Source of the DNA: a virus
DNA: 38,491 bases
Direction: 5' to 3' (one strand)
Virus record (IMG/VR): IMGVR_UViG_3300037132_000362
Coordinates: 1 to 38,491 of that record
Part shown: one piece after another, positions 1-9,800 of the stretch
Numbering within the stretch: the first letter of the stretch is position 1
Layout: every line of letters starts with the position of its first letter
The notes under the pieces: model-generated
The model's input: only the letters and a program-made list of their open reading frames with translations
Database searches by the model: none
Told to the model about the DNA's origin: nothing
Program-made: the position numbers and the translations under genes

Positions 1-1329
1 TTAATACAATACCCACGATCCGGCGTTGTAAACATATCCCACATAGCTGACGGAATTTGTCGTATCAAAATAGAGTTGCCCTTGGCTCCCTGAAACCGGG
101 GTGCCGCGAGCCTTGAACGCCGCAAGCATCACAGCGTTTGCAGAACTGGCGCCGGTCCAAGTCGAAGAATAGGCACCGGCAGCACCAATCTGATAAGCAA
201 GTCCAGAGTCAGCCCAGCCTCCCGCTGCGCTAAAGGCTAATTTTGTCCATCCAGTATTTGGGTCTGCGCCCCCACCGCCAACAGAGTCGCTATACACGGT
301 GATGAGGATGTCGTTAGGTGAAGCGGTGGTCAGATTCAGAGCGGTGGTCGGGGAGACTGAGCCCGTGATGGTTTGAACTGTCCCATCGAGTGTAGTTGTG
401 CCAAAAACGAACTCCGCGATTTGAGCGACAGGAGGACCGGAGGCACCTACAATCGTGACCGTACATACCCCTGAAGCTCCAGCGAGACCGGCAAATAAAG
501 AAATTCTTGCTCCCCCTTCAGTGAGGGAACTGATTAGCGTATAGGACGTTCCGAGATTATCTGAAATTGAGAGTGTCCCTGTGCCATAACTCGCCGCGGA
601 AAATATCAGCAGATTTCCCGTAACAACCGCACCAGAGGTAGAAATTGAACCACTCCCCGAGGCGTGCTGAATCAATACGGGGGTGTTGGATCCGAAGGGA
701 TTACCGACCCCGAACAAGGGAGTAGAGCCTCCGCCACCACTGGGAGTCACCCAGGAAGGCGCTGCACTTCCTCCGTTGGTTTGTAGCACTTGGCCGCTGG
801 TACCGGCCGCCAGACGTGCAGCAGCGCCAGCAGCGCCACCAACTATAAGGTCGCCCTGGGTGGTCATGGGGTTGGACATACCCCCCCCGCCGCCACCAGG
901 CGCGCTGATCACTCCAGCCGTGATCAGGATTGTGCTGCCGTCAGGCTTGACCGCGCCCAGGGCCGATGTTGTGGCCACCGGCAGATCGGACGGCACCAGT
1001 GTACGTAGAGCTGCGACGCCAGCCGATCCATCCGGCGTTGCAACGACCTCGTTGGCCGCGCCTGTTGGCAATGGCGTGGGCGGCGGAACATACCAGGTGC
1101 CATCCGCCTTAAGCACCTTGCCCGCGGCGGCATCGCCGGCGGCAGGAGCAGGCACAAGGCCCATAGATCCGCCCGCGCCGGTGTCGCCGGTGAACTTTGG
1201 CACATAGGCTGAAACATTGCGCACGACTGCGGGATCGAGCGACAGAGCACCAGCCTGCCACTCTACATTCAGACAACCGGAGGGAGCCGCGGGAGTCGAA
1301 TTGTTCAGGTTGATCGTCTGCGTTGGCAT
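1..1329 (-). CDS. Tail fibre / receptor-binding tip protein
   Basis: Complete 442-residue protein, ATG at 1329 preceded by GGGAG, TAA at the window edge. The N-terminal 60 residues are followed by short fibre-type linkers (residues about 60-200) rich in Gly, Ala, Ser and Pro, with motifs such as GKVLKADGTWYVPP and SGQVLQTNGGSAAPSWV. These are characteristic of trimeric tail-fibre shafts. The C-terminal half is a beta-rich Gly/Ser/Thr domain ending in an aromatic strand. It is the last gene of the tail operon, one base beyond the J-like tip protein stop, the place where siphophages carry host-recognition fibres. The family assignment rests on composition, motifs and position; the receptor cannot be inferred. 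Confidence 0.75.
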   Translation of the reverse strand: MPTQTINLNNSTPAAPSGCLNVEWQAGALSLDPAVVRNVSAYVPKFTGDTGAGGSMGLVPAPAAGDAAAGKVLKADGTWYVPPPTPLPTGAANEVVATPDGSAGVAALRTLVPSDLPVATTSALGAVKPDGSTILITAGVISAPGGGGGGMSNPMTTQGDLIVGGAAGAAARLAAGTSGQVLQTNGGSAAPSWVTPSGGGGSTPLFGVGNPFGSNTPVLIQHASGSGSISTSGAVVTGNLLIFSAASYGTGTLSISDNLGTSYTLISSLTEGGARISLFAGLAGASGVCTVTIVGASGPPVAQIAEFVFGTTTLDGTVQTITGSVSPTTALNLTTASPNDILITVYSDSVGGGGADPNTGWTKLAFSAAGGWADSGLAYQIGAAGAYSSTWTGASSANAVMLAAFKARGTPVSGSQGQLYFDTTNSVSYVGYVYNAGSWVLY

Positions 1330-1330
1330 C

Positions 1331-4300
1331 TTAACTCCCGTTCACAGTCCAGCCGCCGCCGCCTTCGCCGCCATCCGAAACAGCCACAGTTGCAGAGCCG
1401 CTGTAGGTTGGCGCGGCTACGCTGGTCGCGGTGATGGTATGAGTTCCGGCCGCATTCGGCGAAGAATATAGACCAGATGAATCGATGGTGCCCACAGTCA
1501 CACTGCCGCCAGCAACGCCGTCCACGCTCCAGGTCACAGACTGATTAGCATTGTTGGCGACGATGGCCGAGAACTGCTGCTGAGTCCCGGTGTTCATGCT
1601 CGTCGAGGAAGGTAGCACAGAGACCACGACTTCAACCGCTGACGAAGGCGAAAGATAGAGTGCAAAAACATCCGCCGCACCGCTCCAGATACCGCCCGAG
1701 CCGTCGCCAAACTGAAGATGAACGACGTTGGAGGCATCGAGGTAGCTTGCATAGATTCCGTGAGCCTCGCCAGTTGAGGCGGAATAATCCCAGCCGCTGG
1801 TGCCCACAATCGCCTGAAGAGTCGAGCCGTCGCCGGCGGCGGCCGGCAGATCCAGTGTGGCGCCATCCGCAACGCCCAGCGCGCATCCCACGCCAAAGAT
1901 CAGACCACCAGTCAGCGGGCATTGCGCCCACGTCGCGCCGCCAAGCGTCTGAGTGGTCCAGGTGCTTATATTGTTCTTCCAGGCGAAGACCATCACCGCC
2001 GCGTTGCCGTGCCAGACGTTCCCTTCGCCATCCTTATAGTTGAGGTGGACGATAAGGCTGGAATCGACATACGCGCCCACCCAGTGGGCATTGTGGCCTC
2101 CAGTAGGCACGCCGTCATGCGGATAGGCCACGGCAAAGGCTTGCGCGGAGGTATAACCAGCCGGCAGCGTGATCGTCGTTCCATCCGCCACGACGCCTCG
2201 GCCGAAGATAATCTTTTCGCCGCCCGCCAATGTGAGTTCCAGCCAGTTGAGCGTGCCATCAAATGTAGGCACATCGCTGCTGAGCCAGGTTGCACAGGCG
2301 TAGTTAAGCTGCCCAGGCCACCAGCTTCCGTCGTTGTCTTCATAATTGAGGGTGAGGCCAAAGGTGCTGTTCACCGCGCATAGTTTGATGGTGGCCATAT
2401 GCCCGGACCATGTTCCACCGCCATAGCCCGCGGGGCCGGCCCAGGAGAAGTTGTTGGCTGGTGAATAGCCGGTGGAAGGTAACTGGAAAAAGCCGCCGCT
2501 GGAAGCCGTGCCGGTGAAAAAGCTGAATTGCCCAGCCGCGAGCGGAATGGTTGTAAAGGTGGCGCTGTTACCGGGATCGCTGCCGGGAACGCTTGGCCAT
2601 CCGGCCTGAGTCGGATCGCTGGTGTCATACATGACAGCTTCGCTGTAAGGTCCGAGAATCAACTCTATTTCGCCGCTGTTCTCGTTTGGTTTGAGCGCGA
2701 TCTGGCCACCAGCGCCGCTTGCGCTGACCGTGGGAACGACCTTGGTTAGCGGCTCCAGCACCTCATACTCGCCCGCATATTGAAAATTGGTCGTCGTGTC
2801 GAGCGTGACGTGATCGCCGGCCTCGATCGCAGCCGCCAGGTTGCCGGCCGCGTCGCGCGCAAAGAAGGATGTGCGGAACTTTACACATGCCGGCGTGATG
2901 TATGGAGTCTGATCGAGGCCGAGCAGCCGATCACGCTCGTAGCAGGTGAGACGGCTGGCCTGGTCGTAAGTCGTCGTCGCAAAGTCCAGGCTTTGCTTGA
3001 CCTTATTGCGCAGCCGAGGAATTCCAAGGCCTACACACCCACGCGCCAGCATATTGGCCTTATGCCAGAATTCGGGAGCGCGCTCCTTGAAGCGAGAATA
3101 TAAAAGCCCACAACAGCCGACCGCGCCGACACTCTCCGGGAAGTTAGAGCCTTGCGAGATGAGCGTGAACGTCGAAGGATCAACTTCTGTTGGCAAGCCC
3201 ACGTCAATGATGTCGGGAACGGAATAAACCGTCCAGTTCTGGTCGTAAGGCGTATTGGTTGCGCCGATCGCGATTTGATCGTTCGCTTCGAAAGGATGAG
3301 GATCGACCGTCGTAACAACCGGATTGCCGCCGAAGGTGCAGGTGATGGAGGCGATCTGGCTGCACGCCGGCACCAGAATGTCGCGGTGGTTTGCGATGAA
3401 CCGATTGGCCGTTTTGTTGAGAGTCTGATCGTCGGCATTCCACGATCCGGGCAGGATGTGAGCGCGGCTGAAGGTGAAGACGCTGGCGCGCGGCATATCA
3501 CAATGAAGGCCGATCTTCCCCGCGTATTCGGTCAAATAAGAGCGGCAGCAGAGGAGCATCTGTTCCAGTATCGCTTGTAGTGTGGTCTGCGAACTGAAGC
3601 TATAATTACCCTCGAAGCGGCGCCGTCCGTTCGCTAGAAACTCATCGAAATACTGCGCAGCCGAGTAGAGTGGACCCCAGTCAAAGCGATTCTGCACCGC
3701 CGCGGTCAACTGATCCGGCCCTATATTCAAATCGAGTCCGTAGTCAGGCATCAGTCTGCGAAAGAGAACTGAATCCACAATGTGCCAGGCCGGATTCGTG
3801 GTGAAGGCATAGCCGGTTTGGTTGCCCTGATCGTCGAAGAGCCGGCAGCGGCGTGAGGCCCAAAGCCCCACGGGCGCGATGTCAGTAAAATTAGAAGCAT
3901 CACCCTGCTGCCTGTTTGGCGGCAACAGAATAGTTTGTTTGCGGAAGATTGAATAGTAAGCGATCCGGCTCCAAGGCAGCGGATTGATGGCTGTGGGGAA
4001 GAGCGGCCAGAGGTTATCCAGACCCTGATCAGGGCCGAAAGACGTGGGCGCAAGAGTGCCAGTGAGTGGTGAATCCGTGCCGCGATGGAAATTAAACTGG
4101 AAGGGGCCGCTGAGAAGGTCGCTCGGCGCCCCCGGAGCAACATGCTGGGCGTCCAGCCCATCGATCCAGTTATAAGGCGCGCCGCCATTCGGCAGGTCTC
4201 CAACCCATCCCGATGTGGAAGGCTTTGTCGATCCATTCCAGGCCAGCATGTCGTTGATCCAAAGCTCGATGCAGCGGTCCCACTCGCCATGCCCCAGCTT

Positions 4301-4462
4301 CCAGAAACCAATCCGGGAATAATCGAGTTTACTGTTGCCGGTGTTTTGGAGCATGTAATAGGGACTACGCTTGCCGGTGGCCCAGACAAAGCCATAGGAG
4401 AGCGGTATCGGAGTTCCTGTCGCGGAGGAAGCGGAGCTGGTCTGCGTGGTGGAGGCATTCAT
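1331..4462 (-). CDS. Tail tip / central fibre protein (J-like)
   Basis: A 1043-residue protein starting at an ATG that overlaps the preceding stop (ATGA, 4459-4462). The N-terminal ~590 residues look like a baseplate hub or tip attachment region (repeated YSRIGFWKLG-like and LWINDMLAW-like segments, Trp/Tyr rich). Residues about 650-945 contain three diverged copies of a ~100-residue beta module recognisable by the ends LTLNYEDNDGSWWPG, HLNYKDGEGNVWHG and HLQFGDGSGGIWSG. Residues about 947-1035 form a bacterial Ig-like (BIG2-type) domain (VTWSVDGVAGG, GLYSSPNAAGTHTITAT), closed by a Gly-rich tail. The place after M- and L-like genes matches lambda gpJ, though lambda K and I equivalents are absent. 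The repeats and Ig domain probably project outward to bind the cell surface (inference). Confidence 0.75.
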   Translation of the reverse strand: MNASTTQTSSASSATGTPIPLSYGFVWATGKRSPYYMLQNTGNSKLDYSRIGFWKLGHGEWDRCIELWINDMLAWNGSTKPSTSGWVGDLPNGGAPYNWIDGLDAQHVAPGAPSDLLSGPFQFNFHRGTDSPLTGTLAPTSFGPDQGLDNLWPLFPTAINPLPWSRIAYYSIFRKQTILLPPNRQQGDASNFTDIAPVGLWASRRCRLFDDQGNQTGYAFTTNPAWHIVDSVLFRRLMPDYGLDLNIGPDQLTAAVQNRFDWGPLYSAAQYFDEFLANGRRRFEGNYSFSSQTTLQAILEQMLLCCRSYLTEYAGKIGLHCDMPRASVFTFSRAHILPGSWNADDQTLNKTANRFIANHRDILVPACSQIASITCTFGGNPVVTTVDPHPFEANDQIAIGATNTPYDQNWTVYSVPDIIDVGLPTEVDPSTFTLISQGSNFPESVGAVGCCGLLYSRFKERAPEFWHKANMLARGCVGLGIPRLRNKVKQSLDFATTTYDQASRLTCYERDRLLGLDQTPYITPACVKFRTSFFARDAAGNLAAAIEAGDHVTLDTTTNFQYAGEYEVLEPLTKVVPTVSASGAGGQIALKPNENSGEIELILGPYSEAVMYDTSDPTQAGWPSVPGSDPGNSATFTTIPLAAGQFSFFTGTASSGGFFQLPSTGYSPANNFSWAGPAGYGGGTWSGHMATIKLCAVNSTFGLTLNYEDNDGSWWPGQLNYACATWLSSDVPTFDGTLNWLELTLAGGEKIIFGRGVVADGTTITLPAGYTSAQAFAVAYPHDGVPTGGHNAHWVGAYVDSSLIVHLNYKDGEGNVWHGNAAVMVFAWKNNISTWTTQTLGGATWAQCPLTGGLIFGVGCALGVADGATLDLPAAAGDGSTLQAIVGTSGWDYSASTGEAHGIYASYLDASNVVHLQFGDGSGGIWSGAADVFALYLSPSSAVEVVVSVLPSSTSMNTGTQQQFSAIVANNANQSVTWSVDGVAGGSVTVGTIDSSGLYSSPNAAGTHTITATSVAAPTYSGSATVAVSDGGEGGGGWTVNGS

Positions 4463-5622
4463 ATCGTGCGCCTCCGGTTGATCACGTTGAACGCAGTGTT
4501 GGCCGCGGCCTCGCCAAAGTTCTTTTCGTAGTTATTTTGCTCCACCATGATGCGATTCGGCGATTGGCAGGTTTGCAAGCTATAACTGCATTCCGTCGAG
4601 CCGGTGGCGCCGCACCTGCGGCCTCCCCATTGCAGTTGGCAAGTCTCCGAGTACTGCTCAAGCGGCGTATCATCCTGCGCGGGATTCAGGAGCTGCGTGC
4701 CTTTCAGCTTCACCGTGTCCACGCCAATGTCCGCAACGGTCAGAGTGCCGTGGATTTCGAGCCACGAGGCCTGGGCATCGGCTTGCCAGAGGCGATAAAT
4801 GAAGAGCGCGCCCTCGAGCGCGGAGCGGCGCATGATCTTCTCAAAGTCGCGTGAAAGCGTGTCGCCGCCGAGGTTTTGCAGCACGAAGGAACCCGTGTCG
4901 GTTTGCAGCGAGCGATAGGTTTTGAACTCCGGAACCTCCAGAATCCAAGGAAGATATGGGCCTCCGTAAATAGTTGAAATGAGTGGGCTGGGACTGGCAA
5001 TAAGGATACCTGCCGGCACGGTGAAATAGATCGCCACAATCGGAACAAGATTAATAGCTAAACTGCCTTCGAAAGAGATATTCCCCCCGCCTCCTTCTGC
5101 ATTCCAAGTCGGGGCAGATTCCCCCATTAGGTAGATTTCCGCATTCGGCACAGTGGGCGCGCCTATCGCACCTTTTACATCTGCTGCCCATAAGGAGCCG
5201 CTGAAAGTGGAAGTGTTGACTTCTCCAGGAAAACTTATTTCCGTCCAACCGCCGTCATCCACCACGCTGCCTAACAAACCACAAAACAAGCCTGTTATCA
5301 CAGCACTCGCGGGAATTGATGGAAAGGATGATATAGAGCTTGACCCCGCTCCCCTATAGATATGAGCGCCATCAGAAAAGCTACCCGCAAAGGCGATGCG
5401 GAGACCATAAGAATAAGCCACGGACTCACTCCCAGCAAGAGATCTCGGAGGCGTTGGAACCGGGTATAAAGCAGAATTCGTGATGACATTGGGGGCTGAG
5501 CAACTGCGATCAGACCAGTAGTAGGCGTTGCCGTTGGTGTCCAGCACGTCGAGCAGACTCACCGGCGCAATGCCGGTGTGCGCGCCGCCAACCGCCTTCA
5601 GCGATAGAGGATAAGCGATCAT
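4459..5622 (-). CDS. Tail tip protein, lambda gpL / DUF2163-like, cysteine-cluster C-terminus
   Basis: A 387-residue protein whose ATG (5620-5622) overlaps a TGA. Residues about 225-300 (VPEFKTYRSLQTDTGSFVLQ and LSRDFEKIMRRSALEGALFIYRLW) match the style of the DUF2163/BR0599 minor tail family. The C-terminal ~70 residues carry four cysteines spaced C-x8-C-x7-C-x6-C (CQLQWGGRRCGATG, ECSYSLQTC). In lambda gpL the homologous C-terminal cysteines hold an iron-sulfur cluster; here the residues are visible but the cluster is inferred. A roughly 130-residue Gly/Ser-rich insertion (about residues 60-220) separates the N-terminal strand from the conserved part and is unusual for the family. It lies between the M-like and J-like genes, the lambda gene order. 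Confidence 0.75.
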   Translation of the reverse strand: MIAYPLSLKAVGGAHTGIAPVSLLDVLDTNGNAYYWSDRSCSAPNVITNSALYPVPTPPRSLAGSESVAYSYGLRIAFAGSFSDGAHIYRGAGSSSISSFPSIPASAVITGLFCGLLGSVVDDGGWTEISFPGEVNTSTFSGSLWAADVKGAIGAPTVPNAEIYLMGESAPTWNAEGGGGNISFEGSLAINLVPIVAIYFTVPAGILIASPSPLISTIYGGPYLPWILEVPEFKTYRSLQTDTGSFVLQNLGGDTLSRDFEKIMRRSALEGALFIYRLWQADAQASWLEIHGTLTVADIGVDTVKLKGTQLLNPAQDDTPLEQYSETCQLQWGGRRCGATGSTECSYSLQTCQSPNRIMVEQNNYEKNFGEAAANTAFNVINRRRTI

Positions 5623-5666
5623 ACCGGGGCCCCCGACATGCGATTTTTGTATGCTGGGGTGGTCAT
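5619..5666 (-). CDS. 15-codon coupling mini-ORF
   Basis: A 15-residue reading frame, MTTPAYKNRMSGAPV, fills the 40-bp gap between two tail genes. Its ATG overlaps the stop of the M-like gene (ATGA) and its TGA overlaps the ATG of the L-like gene, so it could couple their translation. The peptide and DNA closely match the first 15 codons of the gene starting at 10437 (MTTPASKDRSPGAPE), including the GC-rich GGGGGCCCCGG stretch. This suggests a copied gene start rather than chance. Whether it is translated cannot be judged from sequence. Confidence 0.35.
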   Translation of the reverse strand: MTTPAYKNRMSGAPV

Positions 5667-6853
5667 CGCATCACCTCCAGCGCATACCAGCTCACCGCCG
5701 TGCCTTGCGGAATGCCGGGCGTTGTGTCAGAGAGGCCTGCGCCAACCATCGTTGGCGCGCCTGTATCGCCCCCGGTGGCCGCGAAGGTCATCTGCGTGCC
5801 GGGGCCGTTCAGCGTTGCCGTAATGCCGTAAGCAGCATGGGTGACGTTGATGGCGTGCAGCAGATTGGTGAGCGTGTCGGTCGTTCCCGATGTGCCGAGT
5901 GTGATCGAATATGCGGTGACGCCATCCCCCTGCACGCCGGCCAGCGTGCCTCCCAGAACATCGGCGGCCGCCGCAACAGTCAGCGTCCCGGCAAGTGATG
6001 CAAGCACCGGGGCCGTATGGACGACTGGTGGAATCGTGTAGAAGGTGCCGTCGCAGTTGATCTGCACGCGATGAATGTCGAGAGGCATCGACTGATAGGT
6101 GGCCACGATCTGCGGACCAATGTCCGTGGCGTTCCAGAGGCAGATGGTCTCCTGGAGCACACCATCGATATACAGATCGACGTTGCCGAACTCCGGGCCT
6201 TTCAGCATGTAGAGCCTGAAGCCATAGCCGCGATATTCGTAGCAGGCCCAGTCGCCGGCCACCGTGGCAGGATTGTCCATCGTCACATAAGCTGTGCCCA
6301 CCGTCGCCAGGCTCACATGCTCCGTGCCCTGGCTGCCAGTGACGGATTCTCGCGCCGTCTGTACCCAGGCATTCGTGGAGCTGTTGGTGGCCAGCTTCTG
6401 ATCGCCGAAATCGTTGATGATGAAGAAGGCGATCGCATCGTCGGTCCAGTCGGAGGGATATTCGACCATTGCCTGCTGCGAGATCTCTTCGAAGGTGACG
6501 TTCTGCACATCCCACATTCCGTTGCCAGTCTCAACCGGAATCACCTCGGTGGTGAAGCGGCCAACATAATGGCGGCCGCCGCCGTCCTGGTCGATGATGG
6601 TGAAGAGGCCATCTTCGTATTGTTCCCAGTACCTCTTTAACTCCCGCACACATGGCCAACTGCGGCCCAGCCAACTGAAATTGAAGACATGGCCGGTGTT
6701 TTGCGTCTCACGCGTCCAGGGCGTGCCTCCCACGGCCTTCTTGTTCAGCTTGGTGCTGACCCGCTTGCGCGTGAAGCCATAGTTTGGAGTCATCGAATCT
6801 TCGATGGTCTCATCCCAGGTGGTCGTCGGATTGAGAATGTCGGTGGCCGGCAT
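5663..6853 (-). CDS. Minor tail protein, M/Dit-like, with appended modules
   Basis: A 396-residue protein immediately after the tape measure gene (its ATG at 6853 overlaps the tape-measure stop), where lambda has gene M. Residues about 25-130 (YGFTRKRVSTKLNKKAVGG, VRELKRYWEQYEDGLFTIID) resemble the beta-sandwich of minor/distal tail proteins. Residues about 135-275 look like a jelly-roll, lectin-like module (NVDLYIDGVLQETICLWNA, PLDIHRVQIN). Residues 281-381 are the module shared with the tail tube gene at 11340-12668. I infer a distal tail ring subunit decorated with two carbohydrate-binding or structural domains. The core assignment relies mostly on gene order. Confidence 0.6.
   Translation of the reverse strand: MPATDILNPTTTWDETIEDSMTPNYGFTRKRVSTKLNKKAVGGTPWTRETQNTGHVFNFSWLGRSWPCVRELKRYWEQYEDGLFTIIDQDGGGRHYVGRFTTEVIPVETGNGMWDVQNVTFEEISQQAMVEYPSDWTDDAIAFFIINDFGDQKLATNSSTNAWVQTARESVTGSQGTEHVSLATVGTAYVTMDNPATVAGDWACYEYRGYGFRLYMLKGPEFGNVDLYIDGVLQETICLWNATDIGPQIVATYQSMPLDIHRVQINCDGTFYTIPPVVHTAPVLASLAGTLTVAAAADVLGGTLAGVQGDGVTAYSITLGTSGTTDTLTNLLHAINVTHAAYGITATLNGPGTQMTFAATGGDTGAPTMVGAGLSDTTPGIPQGTAVSWYALEVMR
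5711..6013 (-). repeat. Copy 1 of a 101-residue module shared by two virion proteins
   Basis: Encodes residues 281-381 of the M/Dit-like protein. It aligns end to end, with about a dozen differences by eye, with residues 111-212 of the tail tube protein (12033-12338). DNA differences are mostly at third codon positions. The segment GITATLNGPGTQMTFAAT, preceded by a helix-like LLHAINVTHAAY, is reminiscent of flagellin hook IN-type domains; that likeness is my inference. Confidence 0.9.
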
Positions 6854-9800
6854 CAGTTCATCCCTCCACCTGAGTTCTCGGCAAAGCTGTCGTTCAGCGC
6901 CGCGCGAATGTGATGCTTGTTGTCTTGCAGGAACCGCATACTGCTTTTGGCATCGATGGCGTGGAGGTGCAGGTGAATGTCACCCATTGACTGGCTTTGC
7001 ACGGGCATCTTGCCGCTTGGTCCAGACGCGGTACCGCGCGCCTGGCGCACCTGCTCAGCCTGATCCGCGGGCACAATCATTTCGCCCTGATGCAGCAGCG
7101 CCGGGCCTGTCTCCGGCACATAATCGGTGCCCACGGCGTAAGAAGCCTTCGACTCGCTATACTGGCTGCGGCCGGCCTTCTCCTCTTTGGTGAATTTACC
7201 TTCGGCTTCTTTGATCTCTGGAGTGATGTGATCGTTGCGATAGCGGCGGCCGCTTGGTCCCATCGCGCTGGTCGCCTTGAAGGCTTCGCTTTGCAGGCTC
7301 TCCATGTCGGAGTAGGCGGCAAGATAGTCCATCGAGCCGTTATGGAAGGCATCCGTGGTGTTTGCAATGCGCGGGCGCACGGTTTTTTCGTCGTATTCCT
7401 TGGCCTTGCCGCCCGAGCCGAGATAGCCGATCACCGCGCCGGCGACCGCGCCCACGGCCATGCCGATCGGACCAAAGGCAGCGCCCATTTCCGCGCCGCT
7501 GGCCGCGCCTTTCATCGCTCCGCCAGCTCCACCGCTGCCTTCATGCGCCGCATAGACGCCTATCGCGCCTTGCGCCGTACTACCTGCTTGGGCCATCCCT
7601 TTGCCGCCGCCGCCGCCAGAGCCTGTACCACCAGCGCCAGCCGTGGAGGATCCAGACCCTGATCCGCCCGCGTTGCCATCGTCGCCATCGTCGCCTGCAC
7701 CCTTTCCACCGCTCGCAAATTTAGCGCCTATTTGCTTACCAAGGCCGTATCCTTGCTTTGCCATACCGACGCCGCCTGAAATCTTGCTGGAGACGCCAGA
7801 TCCAGAGCCGGGAGTTTCCGCGCCACCGCCGGCGCCCGCGCCGCCGTCAGCCGTGGATCCGCCACCGAAGCCGCCAGAGCCGCCTCCAACGCCAGGCGCA
7901 AGCAGTGATGTGCTTCCGCCACTGCCATAGATTGAGCCGTCTGCCGTGGATCCGCCGCCAGCAAAGCCGCCTGGAACGCCCGCGCCGCCTGCTGTAGTGT
8001 TTCCGCCAGCACCCGCGCCCGGAGCGCCCGCGCCGCCACCGCTGATACTGGCAGAGCCAACGTGGATCACCGCGGATGCGACAGAGATGGAGCTATGCGC
8101 CACAGTGTTAGACCCATGCGCGCCGGCGTGCTCCATCTTCTCTTCTGTAGATTGCTTTTTACCAAAGATCAAGCTGCCGAGAAAGCCTTTCGCGCCGGTG
8201 GGCTGTCCATCCGCGCCGCCCTGGGCGCGCTGCTGAAAGTGCTGCCAAAGCCCCGCCGCCGCATTGCCCGCGGCCTTGTCGCCCAGCTCCTTGAGATACT
8301 TCTTGGGGTCTTCCATCCCCTTGAAGAACGACGTAAACTCCCCGGCCATCTTCTTGCGCGCTTCAGTCGAGGCCTCCACCATCTCCGCATTCTTTTCCTG
8401 CTCGGCGGCGACGGCGCGGCGGTTGAAATCCTCCTGCGAAATCTTCTGTTCGTCGAGTTCCTGCTGATAGTGCTGCAAGCGCTCGTCATATTCAGCCTGG
8501 ATCGACGCGGTCTTTTGCTTCTCCGCGCTCAGTGAGCGCACCCGCGCCGCTTCCTCGATGTGCGCGGTCTCATCCGCGGCGGTGCGCGCTTGCTCAGCCT
8601 TGCGTTGTGCGGCCTCTTGATCTTCGCGCTGCACCTGGGCGTTGGTTTCTTTTTGGGCGGCGGCCACGCGCGCGGCGCGGTTGGCCGGATCGAGATTCGG
8701 ATCGGCGTTGATGTCGGCCACGCGGTTTGCGCCTTCGCCGCGCGTGCGCGCCGTCCCGGTCAGGCCAGCCAGAGACGCCTGGCGCACGATGCGATCGGTC
8801 TCGCGGCCTTCATCCTCCAGGTGGCGCAGCTCCTCGTTGTGAAAGCGCGTGTGTACATCGGCGACGGCCTGGGCGCTGGTGATGCCGCGCTGTTTGAGAT
8901 CCTCGATCGCAGCCGCTTCGCGCTGGTGATAGAGATCGGATCCGCGCAGGCCGCTCTCGATCGCTTCCTCGTGAATCCTCGCCAGCTCTCGCGCATCCGA
9001 TTTTTCTGAACCGGCGTGGGTTTTCTGTTGATTGGCCAATTCGGCGTCGGCCTTGATTCTGGCGATGGCAACTTCGCGCGCCTCTTTGTCAGCCCCAGCG
9101 TTAGGCGCCACTGGATTGCCTAGAATTCGATCCTGTTCATTGCCATAAAAACGCTCTTCATGAGCGCGATCCGTAGCCTCGGCGACGGTGGCATCACGCT
9201 TCGTTTTTCCCGAAAGACCAACCTTTCCGGCGTATTTTAGATCAAGATCACTGAGCCGCTGCTCGTGAGCCTGCTCGGCCTCGCGCTGATGCTGGAGTTT
9301 ATCCAGATTTCTCTGAGCATCAACCAACGGCTTTGATGCCTCACCTACGGCGTGGCTTCGCTGCCATTCAAAACCGGCATAACCAAAGGCGCTGCGCCAG
9401 CCTAAAGTGTTGCCATTCTGAGCTTGTTGCATCTCGGCAGTGTATTTTTTGACCGCCTCAGTCGCTTCGTCGATGCGCAGCCGAGTGGTCTCAATGCTGT
9501 GTGTGTTGCCGAAATCCTCCGTTTTGGCTTTTGCGACTTCTTCCTCGTAATCACGCACAGCCTTGGGAAGCTGTGTCAGCGCGTCCCATAGCTTCTCCGC
9601 ACCGTGAATCAACGCAGTAAAGACCATGGCGCCGATCTGGATTGCGCCCAGGCCGATCATTGCGCCGCCGATTGCGCCAATCGCGCCCATCACTGCTGGA
9701 CTCTTCGAGATCACAGACTGCATGGCGCGCGGAATGCGCACGCCAAACTCCTCGGTGAGCAGCCGCACCTTCTCATGCGCACTGAGCGCACCCGCGCCCA

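Noticed and set aside
1-1329. Diversity-generating retroelement acting on the tail fibre
   Set aside because: No reverse transcriptase, template repeat or variable repeat pair was seen in the window.
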